This document shows positions 23,383 to 37,140 of a stretch of DNA of 64,000 nt, piece by piece; positions within the stretch are counted from its first letter, which is position 1; every line of letters starts with the position of its first letter. The translations under genes and the position numbers were made by a program. The notes below the pieces were generated by a model. That model ran no database searches and was not told the origin of the DNA. It was given only the letters and a program-made list of their open reading frames with translations. The stretch lies in assembly GCF_000524195.1 (NCBI RefSeq), contig NW_020170493.1, forward strand, positions 9,563 through 73,562, read 5' to 3'. The stretch is from Echinococcus granulosus (lineage: Eukaryota; Platyhelminthes; Cestoda; Cyclophyllidea; Taeniidae).

Positions 23383-26300
23383 TTATGGATCAGTGGACGG
23401 ACGGGGAGCATGCGCTGTCTGCGCTCTAAACGCGCCTTCTATTTTCGGCTCGTGGTGACCTATCGAATTTTGAGAGAGGCGGGATTGCTAGTCCCCTCAC
23501 ACCTAGACAAACGTGACTCCCAGTCAATCGATGGGGTCGCGTGAGGGCGAACGCCTCGACAGTCACGCTTGCGTGTCTCCAGCATGGAAAGCCTTCAGTC
23601 GAAAGGTGACCTTGAAGGAGGTGGGTGTAATGAGGGGTCATTTTCTGTCCCTTAGTAACTTTTTTCAAGGTGTATAGACAATCTCTCCCAGAAAAATATG
23701 CGTTCCACGTTTGTAAAGGCAATTTTTGAATATAGCAAACTTTTGTTCTGGTTTTGGAATAAAAAGAGAGTAAATTTAGTCTTTTTTTGTAGTGAACTGG
23801 TACTTGTTTGAATGCACCTTTATCTACGCCGACTCGTTAGTACTCGTAGGACTTTGCAAGCCACTAGTCAACCGTACCCCCATATGGTTATGCCTTGTCA
23901 CGACTTCAGAGACGCCTGGGGTCGCTGCATTGTAGCTAGTGGCAAGCCAGTGCCCAAACTTTAACTTTCTCGAAGGAGGGAGCGCTTAATATACGGAGGT
24001 TTCCATACCCACCTTCCCGAATCACTCCAGTCTTCTCTTTTCCAGTAGGGTAATTTAAAAGTGGGGCAATACGAGACCTGAGGAACTTGAGGAGATCGTT
24101 AGTGGAACAGTCTACGGGGATGCCTGGATTACACGAGCAAGCGATATCCCCTCCTCCGCGTCTCCGGTAGCTAAATGGAAACCGACTAATGGGGACTGGT
24201 AAATGACATGTAGCCTGGGCATTGCAAAAGCATGATACAAGTGATCACTCGACCTTTCTGCCCTTCGAAGTAGAAGTGCGATTAAGCTGTAGTGGTTGGA
24301 TTTTGTTTAAACTGTATATTTCGCTGGGCGGGTCCTTCGGTTCCGATCAGGTGTGGTTCCATCTCAGCAATATGGCCTGCCGGTTGTGCTAATCACCATC
24401 AAATTCTTCTCCATCTTAATTCTAACTCGTTGTTTACATTAATGCGGCTTATCACGACTTTAGGGTATCCTTAAAGCCTCCATTACTGACCCCGTAAATC
24501 TCCGTAAAAAGTAAATTAGTGGCATACGATTGGCCGTGGAAATGAGGAATTGTGACTGCTTTCCAAACCAACAAACAATCTCTGCTAAATTTACAGCCAG
24601 ATGAGGTTGCATTAGTGCCAAAATTGCATGTGATTTCCTTTTCATGTGTGCTAATTCATTTCAAAATGGAGAGAAAGTGATTGGGGTATTTTTAGTAACC
24701 ATTCCTATCGCTGACTGATGTGCAAAAAGGATCTGCCTGCTTAGTTTGGCTATTTTTAGAGGGAGCAAGGCGGGCTAACAATCAGGAAAATACCACCACA
24801 AACAATGACTAGTCCATTTCGGTGTAATTTACTTTTCGTCTTTATTTGGCTTAAATATATTCTAGATTGAATCTATTGCTTTGAATGGACTTTGCCTCTC
24901 CCCGCGCTCATCGTTCATTTTTTTTTCCTGCGCAAAGCTCCTACCTCATATCGCTTTCATGTATAAATAGTACAATTGGTACAGATGTCGCTTTTTGCGG
25001 AGATAGGCCAGATCTTTGTATGATTTATTGCCGTAAAGAATATATAGGAAAATGTAGATCGCTCTATCAGCGATCTCGGAAATCTCAAATCTCCAATAGC
25101 AGTAGCATTGGCCAATAAGAAGGCAGTCGATAAGCTATTGGTCGGGCGTTAAACCAATCAGCTTATGCCAACGCAAATCAGATTGGTTTTCAATCAATTA
25201 TTTTTTCCTTCTGAATACAATGTAGAATGTGCATTCATTTTTTGTGGGGCACTAGTTTGCTTACAAACCACTTTGCTAGCAACACATCTCGATTCCATTG
25301 TTAAATTTACGTTCTTCAAAAAATACCGAGGCAAGGAGAGCCATACAAGGGAGGGATAGTGTTGCGCACAAAGATGCGTTGTCTTTTTGTGATAAAAAGC
25401 ACTGCAGATTGGTGCACATGTCCACAAAATCTCCGCATTAATGTGTACCGAAACCCGCAGGTCATTCAATCGGATGTGGATGCAGAAAATACAGAGCGGC
25501 TATTCAGCTGTTTATTTTCCTTAATTCTTTGTTCCTCAAATAAATTATTATCTAAGCGAAAATTAATGCTTTAGAAGTCTTAAAAATATGAGAAATCTTG
25601 GCCACGCAATCTTTTCGTCCAATAGCAATGATGATGTTCAGTCGCATTTTATTGATTTCCTTTTTTCAACCGACCAATCAGAGCTCCCCTGAAAAATAAT
25701 TGGTTGGTTAGGAGATATTTAAACTAAGAGCATCTCGTCTCACTTTGCGGATCTATTATCGTGTAGTGTTCCTAATAAGTTGGAAAAATAATGGTTTATT
25801 CTAAGCCAGAGTGGTTGCAGAATTGAATTATCTAGCTTGTCGTAGCGAACCGTTGGAAGAGTCGATTGAATGATCAGTTGAGTGAATGTCGTATCCCTGA
25901 ACATACCTAGGAAACAAACACTAGATTAGCCCTAGTACTTTGGAAATCTCCGAGACTGAAGCTGAAGACATAGGCTTTCTTAAAGGTCTGAGGCCAAAAA
26001 TGCTAAAACCTCAAATACAAAGTAAACGGTTATATCGCGTGAAGAGGAAAAGGGGAAAGTTAAAATTAAGTATCAATTCCCCTCCAAACATCACATACAT
26101 AATTATCTATAGAAACCAGTTGTCCAGGAATGCGATCTACCGGCTAGATGTATTTGTTAGGACTTTTGCGTCTGGCCAAAAAATCAAAACACGGATCATC
26201 AGACTGGCGCGAATTCGCCACTGGAATTGGGGCTGGTTGTCCGTATGAACTGCCCAACTTAAGGCACCGTTTTAAAATAATCAACCGTGTTTATTGTTGG

Positions 26301-26657
26301 GAAGTCAAAAAGGACAAATTTGGATCTACCTCGGGTGCATTGGGGAGTATTTGAATGAGTGCATAAGTGCCAAATAGGTAGGCGAATTTCAAATTGAAAG
26401 GTAGATTGATGGGTCGCCGATGGATAAATGGTTGGAAGGAGGCGTGGGATGAATTACAGGTGAATGGGTTAAAGAATATATGTGGGAAGGTAGGAATGCC
26501 GTGTGGAATATATGGGAAGGAATAAGATAAATAGGCACATTCAGAAATGCTGTAGGAACAGATAAAATGAGGAGATGCCTTTAAATTAATGGAGAAACGG
26601 GGTGATTTGGTAAACTAATAAATGAGTGACCGTTGCAGCGCCTTTCCCTAAGGCTAA
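23383..26657. other. Start of a 22-kb gene desert, CCAAT-rich patches
   Basis: No coding sequence is supported apart from a possible missing 5' exon of the phosphatase on the minus strand between 23.4 and 24.3 kb. CCAAT/ATTGG motifs cluster at 25090-25190 and 25615-25705, several in the form CCAATCA. Confidence 0.4.
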
Positions 26658-26938
26658 ATAGGCTCAAGTAAGTAAGTATCTTCCCACAGCGGAAGTGGTG
26701 GCAGAAAGAGATTCGCCCCTTCTACTCTCACATTTGGCTCTCTCGGTCCATTTGGTATACTGATGTCCAGACAGCAGCCAGTCATCATCACTATCCCGTC
26801 ATCAATGCTACTGCCACTCCACATCGTCGACCCACCCCACTTTGGCTAGACACCGTCCAACAACTCTTGAAAGGTGGAACGGCCATCTGTCTATTTCATC
26901 GCCTCCGCCAAGCTGATGCAAGTATGCGTGGTGCCCTA
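26658..26938 (+). repeat. Plus-strand copy of an inverted duplicated segment
   Basis: About 280 bp matches the reverse complement of 30381-30654, sharing an intron-end-like gtaagtatctt-ccacag followed by a potentially coding stretch. Conserved peptide blocks include FYSH-WLSRSIW, QTAAS and RRPTPLW. This copy stays open after RRPTPLW to about 26980 but differs by a one-base indel near the start. I do not recognise the family. It looks like a partial gene copy or a repeat-family member. Confidence 0.6.
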
Positions 26939-29900
26939 GCTACTGCCTATTTACGTTCGCGTCGCGTCACATTGCATTGAAGACTCCTCTAACGGACAGG
27001 TATAATATCAGAAGCTGCTGCATTCTTTTCAGGATTCCAAGCCTTCTCACTTGGCTGCCGCATACTTGTCCGGAAAACGACTTCTAACCCTACTTTTAAT
27101 ACAATTGAAAGGGTGGAACAACACTTTTATTTTGCGTGCTTACAGCATCCCTCTATCGTGCGTGGACTTTAAAGGCTCCAAGTTCCAGATTTCATGAAAT
27201 TTCTCGTCCAGACGCCAATGCCCCTTTGTGAGAAACAGGATAATTACAAAAAAATCAAGTAAAACTTCTTAACGCCTTCTCTTTTGCTATAATTTCTGCA
27301 GGCAAATTAACTGCCACAGCCCAGATTTTCTTGATTACTCCAACATAGAATCTACCTTTTGCTCTTTCATACCCCCAAAACAAACCTTCAGTTATCCTCG
27401 GATTGAGAGCATATCGCACCTAAATTGCTGCTTTAAGATAAAACAGTTTGTTAAAAACCCAAAATCGGTTATCTAAAAGGGGCGAAATGCATGTCACGCA
27501 TTTGTGACTGACGTAGGATTGTATAATTGGAGCGTCACGTATGTGTGACGTTAGTATTTTACATGCCATTTACCAAATTTTGATGAATCCTGCTGCACAA
27601 TACAACTTCAGTAATCAAGTTATAATATTTTAGGTCTTTTAAATACTTTAATTTGCCGATTTATTACCCTAACCTTCGTAGGCCTAAATTGACACTGTAT
27701 CTCTTCTAAAAAATGAATGGCCATTTTCTTTAAGCAGTTGTGTTCAATCTAAAAAAAGGATGCCTTTTCTCTCCCTTCGCACCGTATATAACGCTTGTGC
27801 AGAAAAGAATAAGCGTGAAGAGGGTGAAATAAGAGTATCCAAGACAGAAAGGCCTAAGGTGAAAAGGGCCGGTGCTATTGACGCACAGTTCTGTCTCTAA
27901 TGGTGCTACTGCTGCTACCTCTGACACCATTGTTCGGGTTGGCATGCACTTTGCACGACGCAAATGTCAGTAGCCGCTGACGGCATGCCACTTGAAATCA
28001 TTGTCAAACAGTGCCTTTAGAAGTAGGCATTTTACGAAGGGGTGTCATTAAGTCGGTAGTGATTTAAACCCTCCCCCTCACCCGCCGTCATAGCGGCTGA
28101 AAAACTAAGTGACTCTGCTCCCCATGCGTTTCATTATGATGGCTTAAACAGGTTTTGTTTAAATGGGTCCTAATTTTCTTTTTTATATAAAACTTGGAGG
28201 GTTTTTTGAGTTTTTTTACATATTATTGCTCTGATGCTTCAATGCCTGAATCTGGAACGCTCTCTACCCGGTGTGCTGAAACTCTTGACCCTAGTGAAAA
28301 AAAGAATGCCCTAATTTACACATATGACCTTCTAATTCCTCTGAAATTGATAGTCTAATGTTGTTCATATAAAAGAGCCTGAATGCCCTGAGCGGTAAGA
28401 ATATCTAAAGATCAAGGAAAATCTTCCCCCTAGTGTATACACGCTGTCATTTGACATTCATTGGCATTTCATGCAAGATGAAGGGAGGTTTACACTGCGA
28501 CTTTCTTTTTTGGTTGCCTTTGGAGGCGGTGCACTGGTGCATTGCGGCACAAATTGCAGCACTGCGCGGCACCACCCACTCATTCCCATACAGGAGATGG
28601 AGGGCCACATTGGAATCAATCAGCCGATGTTGACTGTGGTGTGGCAGTGTGTCCCTGATGTTAGGCCATTGTGACAGCAAAATTCACATGATTAAGAGTT
28701 CTAGAGCTCACGGGAGAGCTCAAGATTTCCGTTTTCTGAACTATTCGATGGGTTTAAGAAAACGCAGATTTATTATCCAAATCGGATAGTTTGCCGTTAA
28801 TGACCTTAAAGTGGCTGGTACCGCTAACTTTTTACCTGACCCCACCTGCTAGGTCATGAATTCATGGCAATTACTTCGTTGCCAATTTGTCGCCAAGTGG
28901 CTGCCATAACTCGTGTTAATAATTAATTGGTAGATTGTAAGATGTTTGAACAGACTCCGGATGGTCTTCTTCCAAGAAACGAATTACTCACTCGACTTTA
29001 ACGTTAGACGCGTCCTCAAAATCTATTAAATATGCCATGTAACATGTTTCAGACAAATAATAATCTGTATATTTTGCGATTTCGAAGTACAAACTCGTCA
29101 TCATGTGTGCGCTGACTTCACGGTTAAAAGTAAAATGGCCGTAAAAGTGTGGAATCATCGCCCTTCTAAATGAATAGGATGCTTGAAAGGAATAATTTTT
29201 AAAAAGTCTTGGTATTTTTGCTCATTTGTTATACATCTCGCCATTACAGTTAATGGGCTGGACAAGGTACAATCTTATTGGCTAACAAGAGTCCGCTCTA
29301 CTCCCATTGGCTCTTTGGCAATGCAACTCCAGTGTTTAACCTTCTTGCAGGAGGTCCTACTTTTTCGAGTAAAGAATGGTCAATCAATTTCAATGGAGTA
29401 GTAGTATGGTTGCACCTAGGAGGTATTTGCGAAATAATCTATTTTTTTACAAATTAGGCACATCATACAGCGCTGTCATCAATATGGCACCCTGGGGAAA
29501 AGAGGTATCAGATTAACTTGAAGCCAAACTCACGTGACTGCAGACATGTGTATGGGATGTTGTCTTTGGCAACCTTTACGAGGAATGCCGTAATTTTCAT
29601 GGCAACGGAACACAAAAAAGTGCACAGTTTCGTACGCGTGTGTGGGCAACAGAAGTAGATTGATGGAAGGGTGGGTGGTTACTTCTAGCAATTGAGGGAA
29701 ATTGTGTGCTAAAAAAGGCATTCCATACCTTGCTTTGCAGTATAGTTATAGCTAGAATAAGTTTTTGTAAGTGAAAAAATCGCATCGAGGTGACCTAACT
29801 GTTGAAGGAGCTTTTATCTTGATCGCGTAGGGCGATTTGGTGGGACTTGATACTGCCACCTTCAAATAACCACGCATAGATTGTGTGTGGGGTGGTAAAA

Positions 29901-30380
29901 TCAGCGCGAAAATTGCCAGAAGAATTAACTTGACTACCCCGGGGTAAACAAATGTCGCAGCCTCCCAACTTTGATGTTAAAAATCATTCCCCTTACTTGC
30001 GACAAGATCTGATGCAATGCAACCACTTACCACAAGATAAAAGGGAGCCTTGGATTTGGCCCTTTGATGTGCCTGTGTTTGAGGAGGGAAGGTTTTGCAA
30101 TATAACAGTACGCTCGAAAATTGGTGAGAAAATGCACGAAGTCTATTCATGAGTGGAACTTCAGCTTCTGTTTTGCAGCTCACCTGACAGCGTAGGCTGT
30201 GACAGCGTGGTAGTGATTACAACAATAGCACCTACGCACGCAAAATAATGCAAATAGGTGATGAAGGTATCAGTGGTGCTCGCCATAAATCTCCACACCC
30301 CCGGGGTCATTTCTCTTACCCTTACACCTCTCCATCTCACCCAGGTGTCATTATAACTGCATGGAAAAGGCTGTAGCACA
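26939..30380. other. Non-coding stretch between the two duplicated segments
   Basis: AT-rich, with no convincing gene on either strand. It includes the CRE-like palindrome pair at 27493-27550 and isolated ATTGG boxes near 29277 and 29307. Open frames around 28433-28680 overlap on both strands without recognisable domains. Confidence 0.4.
27493..27550. promoter_or_regulatory. Two adjacent CRE-like palindromes
   Basis: GTCAC-N6-GTGAC at 27493-27508 and CGTCAC-N6-GTGACG at 27533-27550, with another TGACGTA between them, give several ATF/CREB-type TGACG half-sites within 60 bp. Regulatory function is inference. The nearest supported genes are several kilobases away. Confidence 0.35.
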
Positions 30381-30906
30381 GGTGCCACACATACTCGGAC
30401 AGCGTTGGCGGAGGCTATGGAACAGACAGACGGCTGCTTCATCACTTATGTGGTGATTTACGTCGTCTAGGCCAAAGTGGGGTGGGTCGACGACGTAGAG
30501 TGGCAGCAGCATTGATGATGGGACAGTGATGACCACTGGCTGCTGTCTGGATATCAGTGTGCCAAATGGACCGAGAGAGCCACTTATGAGAGTAGAAGGG
30601 GCAAATCTCATCTGCCATCATTTCTGCTGTGGAAAGATACTTACGTAGCCTATCTGGTGATGGGGAAGGTGCTGCTGCGATTCTAGATGAGGTAGGAACA
30701 AATGCTTCTAACCAAAGGGGTCTATTGGGGTAAATGTTGAAGTAGAGTTGGCCACAGGTTGGACGATCTCCCAACAACTCTCCAACCAAATGGAATCCCA
30801 TGCTGTAGACAAACTCAACCGTAGGGGCTTTCCAACACCGGCTCTCTTCTCCGCGTAAGAAGTACCAATCTTGTATTTCAGAACCGCTTCGTAAAATCAG
30901 GGCCAC
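30351..30906 (-). pseudogene. Unidentified minus-strand coding remnant with an inverted partner at 26.66 kb
   Basis: A frame of about 154 codons is open from 30906 to 30442 on the minus strand. Its composition looks protein-like (for example GFHLVGELLGDRPTCGQLYF). It contains a strong donor-like CTAC|GTAAGTAT at about 30645 and a CCACAG acceptor-like site only 18 nt later. Its 3' part (30381-30654) is duplicated in inverted orientation at 26658-26938. In this copy one additional base after the shared PTPLW region throws the frame, which then continues in another register to 30351. I do not recognise the family. It may be one exon of a decayed gene, or a live gene whose other exons I missed. 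Confidence 0.35.
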
Positions 30907-33900
30907 GACAATCGTCTTTAGTGCATGAGAGTCTGGAGCTGTGGACCAGTTTGGAGCTCAGAATTGCCTTGAATACACTTTCATGGATTAACTGAACTCC
31001 TCTTACATCCAATATCAAAGTATGTCTAGCAAAATTCAAAATTGCATATTATTATACAAAAATCTACCTCTTTTATTTTTCTAATGTAGCTAAAGCAGCC
31101 GCTTTTTTCCCCTTTTGTTCAGCCTTTCTGTGTGTGGCGCCACTACAAAACTCCCATCATTGCATCACCAAATTTACCGACGCTTAATAAAATCGTGGAG
31201 CCGATAATCCCCGACTGTCTCCTGAACATCTGTTATTATAACTTAATTGACCAATAATTTTACTTCCTCCGCATTGGATGCCGTAGCAACCAACCAAGAA
31301 AACATCTTTTTGTGTACCGAATAAGAATATTAAGCTTGTCAGGTGATATAACACCCATTTGGCGATTTAATTTCCAAGCGAAGTACCTATTGACCCAAAT
31401 CCTTTCCTCCCTTGCTGGATCAAAAAATATCAATTTTCGGTATGACAGGTAAGCTGATACATTAACACAAAATGTTTTTAAAGCAGTGATTTTGCCTACA
31501 GTGCCTACTGGGACACTGGAAGTCCATCCCCTTACTGGGTCCACAATGGCCTATTTATAATGTAGTTGCACAGGGCGTACTGCCTCAAAGGTTAGGAGGG
31601 TTGTGATTGTATGCCTTTCTTGATAAATTATCGTAAACTCTAGCAATGGGAGGCTGGACCCTGCCTATCTTACCAGCGCTATGCCTAGGCGAGGCCATTT
31701 CCATTGTTACTGCTTTAATGGCAAGAAGCTTCGAGATCACCATAAAACAAGCCCGGCAAGCAAGTAAACGGGTGTTCTCCAAGTGGATGCAGCGTCGGAC
31801 TTAAAGGAATGATGCTTAAGTTGTGTTAAGATTGCTTGTGATTCAACTATTTGTCAAGATCCAAACTTTGTTTAACCTTAAATCACGACATTTGCTACTG
31901 AAATTGCCCCTATTAAGTAGTTTGCTAGTCATGAAGATCAGTATTTTTGTGCTTTAAGAATGTCAGATGCATACCCCTGTTAGGAGAAAATAGAAGATAA
32001 CAGAATGGAGTAAAATGTTGCACGCCTCCCGGTAGATGATGACGGCGATGCACGTATTTATGGTCCACTCAACTTCTTTTAGCGAGATATGCTTTTGTAC
32101 AACTGAAAGGGAGAAAGACACTCCTCCTCCAGGATGAGTAAAAGGAAAAATGAGCATGTGAAAGGAAGGCAAAGTCCACAGAGGTTCCACCTCAGGCGTC
32201 TGCACGACGTAGGTAAGGTCCCACGTCTACCTTCACTACTCCAGTCTTCCTGTCTCTTTCCTACTCATTCCGTATAACCCAGATCCATTTATCCATCCAT
32301 TCCTTCATTAATTATTTATCCTGCTAGATGCTTCTCATCCGCATTGTCTTTTTTCAAGCCTCCAGTTAGGAACAGAGGGTCAATGCGCTAGACCATTTAA
32401 AGCAAGCAGATGAAGTGAAGAATTTGGGTAGCAAAATGAGTCCATTTTTGGCAAAAATTGGATTCTAGAAAAGATGATATTCATATTTAAGCGTGCCTCT
32501 CTCAACAACATAGTTTTCTTTCCCTGTAAATTTAAAGACCATTCATATGTTGCAAGATTAAAACATCCATAAGTGGGAAGATCAACCAATAATTTTACAC
32601 ACTGAAATTGAAGAACAATAGGCTTCAAATGATTGACGTTTTGGACACAAACAGTGCGTATTTAAATGTGTTTAATCTGGAAATGAAAAATCTTGCAATT
32701 ATGCAAGGAATTACACTCACCGGTTTCCTAATATCGATGTTGGGTAAAGAGTAAATTGCAAGTTTTTAAGTAGTATATTTCGAAGAAAAACTTGAATCAT
32801 TATGTATTAAAATGCGATTGAAATCCAAAAGACTTCATAGTACATGCCGCTTCTTTGTAAGGGATACACCCTTCGAAGGCCGTACTCACACTGTTGCGCC
32901 CTGACCAATCGGCTTCAGCGAATGGTTGTCCAGCTCAACCAATGAAATGAGAACGCGGAAGCATGCGATTGGCCAATAGTAAACGAATGTCAGAGTACAT
33001 GTCATGACATTAGCCTATTTTATTGAGACAGAAGTAAGTTGATGTCACCTTTAAGAAAAAAAAATTATTGAGTGATGGAGGCTTCACTTAATTAGATTTT
33101 ATCACTCAAGGTGAGTTCAGGCTTCCAGTCTGCAGCCCATGCTGGAATACTATCCTACACTCAATCTTAGACAAAAGACAAATTCAGATTCTACAGCCAC
33201 TCAAACTTGTCGAACTGTAAGGGCCGTCAAGCGGATCATTTTTGGTTTAAAGATGAGCCCTAGCCACCTTTATCTCTATCCCGCTTCTGCCTTCTAACCT
33301 TCTACTTAATACCAGTCCCAAGAGGTTTGGATGATTAACCTTAAAGACGATGGAAGAAGAGGATAAGGCTGAGGCTCCAACCCTTGAACACTATCTGGCA
33401 TCTGCCCATCAGTGTTTGAATTTTGAGATTATGCGCATTTTTTTCTTACTGAATGACTAGTCTTGCCTGTTTCTGGAGAGTCAACCTTTTCTGCCCATCC
33501 TTGAGACGTTCCGTGTTGATATCTCCGCCATGATTGGTGGTTGGCAGGGTTTGGTAGGCATTTACCTCCCAGTGACCATTTGCCACCGCAGTTTAAAACA
33601 CACACACAAAGAGAGAGTGGTATTTTACTTGGAGGTGAGTGAGCCATCATGGAATAGAGGATGATAACTTGGCCAGCTTAACCAGTGCCTCATTACAAAA
33701 GTCAATTATCCTTTCAAATTAGTGGGTAGACAACATAAAATTGACGCCACGTATCTACGCCATAAGTGAAGGAGGTAAAGCTTACTACCTTAATTTTCTG
33801 CTACAATTTTTTGCTTCCAGTTGATGTAGCGCAGCATAATTGTTCAAGCATTCCTCTTCCATTGACCAATCTCCAGGTGGCTGTTCTTGACACGTTTACC

Positions 33901-35869
33901 TCCAATGAATTATGACACGATTCTTCATTACCATGACCAATCAATGGTCTACCCAAATGAAATTTGGTATCTTTGAATGATTTACCACCCAAAACACTTT
34001 TTATGCCCCACTGCTACCACATGCCACATTCTTTCCAAAGAATATATGATGGATTAAACAGAAAGATAACTTCTGCAGCCCCGGAACGCAGCCCGCATCA
34101 CTACACCTCCATCAGGTTTGTTCATTCGACACCTGACGTAATAAGAGCGAGTTTGAAGTGGGGAGAAAGTGGAGGACGACAGGAAAATGACTAATTTAGT
34201 GGGCTAGTGCCAAAGGCAACCGAATCTTGTCATTTTAAGTGTATTGAGGACAAGTTGAGTAAATTGCAGCACCTGCGACGAATGCGGAGCCCTCTATACC
34301 GCCATTCTGTCTGCCATCACACCTACAATAAGTGGAAGGAGAAGCTAAGGCCTATCTTACAAAAGAAGCTAATAAGAGCAGATAAAGGCGCTTTGGATCA
34401 TAATGGTGTCAATTACAAAATAAAACGACAAATGAAAATCTGCAGAGAAAATCGCAGGTGCACTTTTGGGGGATCAGATGTTGTTGGCCAATGCCTTGAA
34501 ATGTGGGAATCTTTGCTTCAATAAGGTACGTCACGCGTGGGTGTTATGGTAACGCGAAACACTAAAAATTGGCACGAATCCAGGATTATTGCGTCGTAAA
34601 ATTGGATGACTGTGCTGGGAAGTGAAGCCGTTTAATCTGACCTACATTTTGGCTTTAGCTCGATTGTGGACTTTTTAAAGGAGGGCTTACTTCAAGACGG
34701 CTGATAATTGCCCACTTGTAGGCCCTTGAAACAAACTTCTAGAGGAAAAAGGCTGGACTGTGCCTCAAGTCCATCAATCACTCTGAATTAGACTTCGGAT
34801 TGGTGACCAGCGCTTACGGAGAAACCAAAAGAACCAATCAGGTTGCAACTTCTGATCACCTTTTTTCTGTAGTGCGTTTTGTTTAACAAACAATATTTCC
34901 CTCCCAGTTCTCACTTCCTCTGCATCCACCTTCCCCCCTACAAATAAACGTGACAGTTGAATGGTGAAAGTGACCTGACCTAGGCACGGGTCAAGGTGTT
35001 TAATGCCTACGGAGTTGTCATCCCCCCTCAGTCAATTGGATTTAAGAACTGGGCCCTAATGATTTGACATTAAATGGCCAAATAGGCTGTCAGTCTCCTG
35101 CAACTAAGGCAATTTCTTCCCTTAGTGTTATGGAAAGGTGACTTTTAGACAACAAAATTGGTTTAAGGTTTTAACAATGCTTCAAAAAGGGCATTTCAAG
35201 GGTTCAGCTATTCAGGAAAAGTTTAGAGATGGCTTAATGAAGGAAAGCGGAGACCTTTTAAATCTCGTTATTTCTTTCCATGTGGAAATTTCTTGATTTA
35301 GAACTTCCCTGCCCTCTCCAAAATCTGGATGCAGGCTAGTAGTGGTTAATTTTGGGTTAATCATCCTCATCAGTTTTCCGCCAGCTTTGATTTTAACGGT
35401 CGGGACCGCCTCAAAAAATGAGGAACTTTCAATCCCTTTTAAAAATTAGGAGGCTCTCACGAAATGCCGACGGGCATCACTGTGAGAGAAATTTCACTCC
35501 ACCGGAGCTGCTGCTACCCGAGTGCATAAATGTGTCGGTAGCTGCCTAGCAGAGGCGCCTTTACTCTTTTTTAGTCCCTGTCTTCAAATAAATGTTAGAT
35601 CGAGCCGTCTTTGAGGCCGCTCCTTTTTTACTCGACACAAACAGTCGTTGTTTCTTTGGCTTTTTTCTCCCAGAGGTGACGTGATGCTGAAATGGTGATG
35701 ATGAGGATGCAAATGCATCGTCAGGATCATGGCACTCACTCACTGTCAGTACTCATAGCACTGATTGCCTAATCTGTGCATTTCCAGGTAAAACACCCCA
35801 TCAAAACTGCTAAACGGATATAAGAGTTTTGTGACATTACACAAATATTCTCTTACAGAAAAAACACAA
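30907..35869. other. Non-coding region, CCAAT-rich
   Basis: No supported gene. Frames at 31260-31544 (-) and 34207-34524 (+) are open for 90-105 codons but match nothing I know and lack splice partners. CCAAT/ATTGG elements occur at about 32900-32975, 33533, 33862-33940 and 34797-34840. Confidence 0.4.
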
Positions 35870-37140
35870 CCGGTGTACTTTACTAGAACTGGACTAATCC
35901 CGAGGGGAATCCCATTAGAGTCTCCAGTCCGATTAGTCAACAAAAGAAATCAGTACAGAAGGAGACGGCTGGCCGGGACGTGGGGGATGTCGGGGATCCT
36001 AGACTATCTCAGTCAAGCGTCATCACAGAAACTGCAGGACCTTAGAGGGGTTATTAGTGGGATTAGCGTGCGCCTATACTTGATATTAGCCAATCAGGAG
36101 GGGGTAAGCAAGAACTTGATAGTCTGGAAGGCTCGCTAGTTGACCATGAAGATGGGTCCTTCTGAAAAATCGAAACGGTCACTCAAAACAAAATGCTGGC
36201 CTATTTTTTGTCCTAAGGAAATAAACTCTGTAAATCTTGCGTCCTCCTTTATTAGGGAAGCAAGTGAATGCCCATCGGCAAATAGATTTCAGGGCAGATT
36301 TTCGGATTGTTTTAATGACCGAAACAGGTGGCTTTAAACCGATTTCCCTCCCTTACTCCTGGTTACTTCCATAACCCTGACAATTTTGGGACAATTTTTT
36401 TCATTTAATCTCGTATCTGGTGGATTAGGACTTTCCGAGATTTGGGATCATGATTTCCGACAGCCTCCTAAAAGGAAGTCTGGAATTTGCCGAGTTTTTG
36501 GGATGCCGAGGGTGGTATGAAAGTGATCCGCATTGTAGTGCCCCGAGACTTCCTTGAAAACGAAAGAAGACACGATACTCGAGCATAATGCGTAGTATCG
36601 ACGCACGGCGGGACTGAAGGGTACCGGCATAGGAGAGATGTCAGCCCACCCGGCGAAGGTACAATGGCGGGAACCCAAAGTAACTCCTTAACAAAATCAG
36701 AAGTCAAACGACCATCGTATCCCGGAGCTACCCTTGGTCAACCTCCCGCGTCAGTCATCACAACGTAGTCGGTGCTATAAGGAAATACCCACGAGCCGGC
36801 CTTACCAGCCATCAAATTTCTATCCATCTGAGGAGATACTTCACCACAACGTCGCTAATCCCTCTTGGCAATTTCACTGGATCTGGAGTTTCATCCCGCA
36901 TGGAAACTGGTTTCGGGGACTGGGGGGTGTGCTGATTATCACCCGCATCCACCGCTAGTCGGAGGAACACTGGCCTAAAAGCGGAGTCATGTAAGAAAGG
37001 ACGGGATTTAAAACAGTACCTTGGGAACAAGGATTCGCTTCACTTCCCCCTTGCCAAGTTGTTCTTACTTCAAAGCCGCCCCGCTATAGCCACCCCGGTT
37101 CTGTCCGGCTGGCAAAGGAGTGGCGGAGGTGTCGCGCGTT
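35870..37140. other. GC-richer island with a repeat-family fragment
   Basis: Base composition is visibly more GC- and CpG-rich than the surrounding AT-rich sequence. It contains a core (ctaaaagcggagtcat at about 36975-36990) shared with the intronic repeats at 13641 and 16661. Several short frames on both strands are open, but none carries a recognisable motif. Likely a decayed transposable element or insertion; a CpG-rich regulatory block is the alternative. Confidence 0.35.

Noticed and set aside
30627..30645. An 18-nt GT-AG 'intron' (gtaagtatctttccacag) on the minus strand
   Set aside because: Matches splice consensus but is shorter than any intron I would accept, and it is a multiple of three, so the frame does not test it.
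31260..31544. Minus-strand open frame of 94 codons ending in a basic stretch
   Set aside because: Protein-like in places but no motif, neighbour exon or poly(A) signal supports it.
34207..34524. Plus-strand basic open frame of about 105 codons
   Set aside because: No recognisable family and a non-ATG start; insufficient support for a gene.
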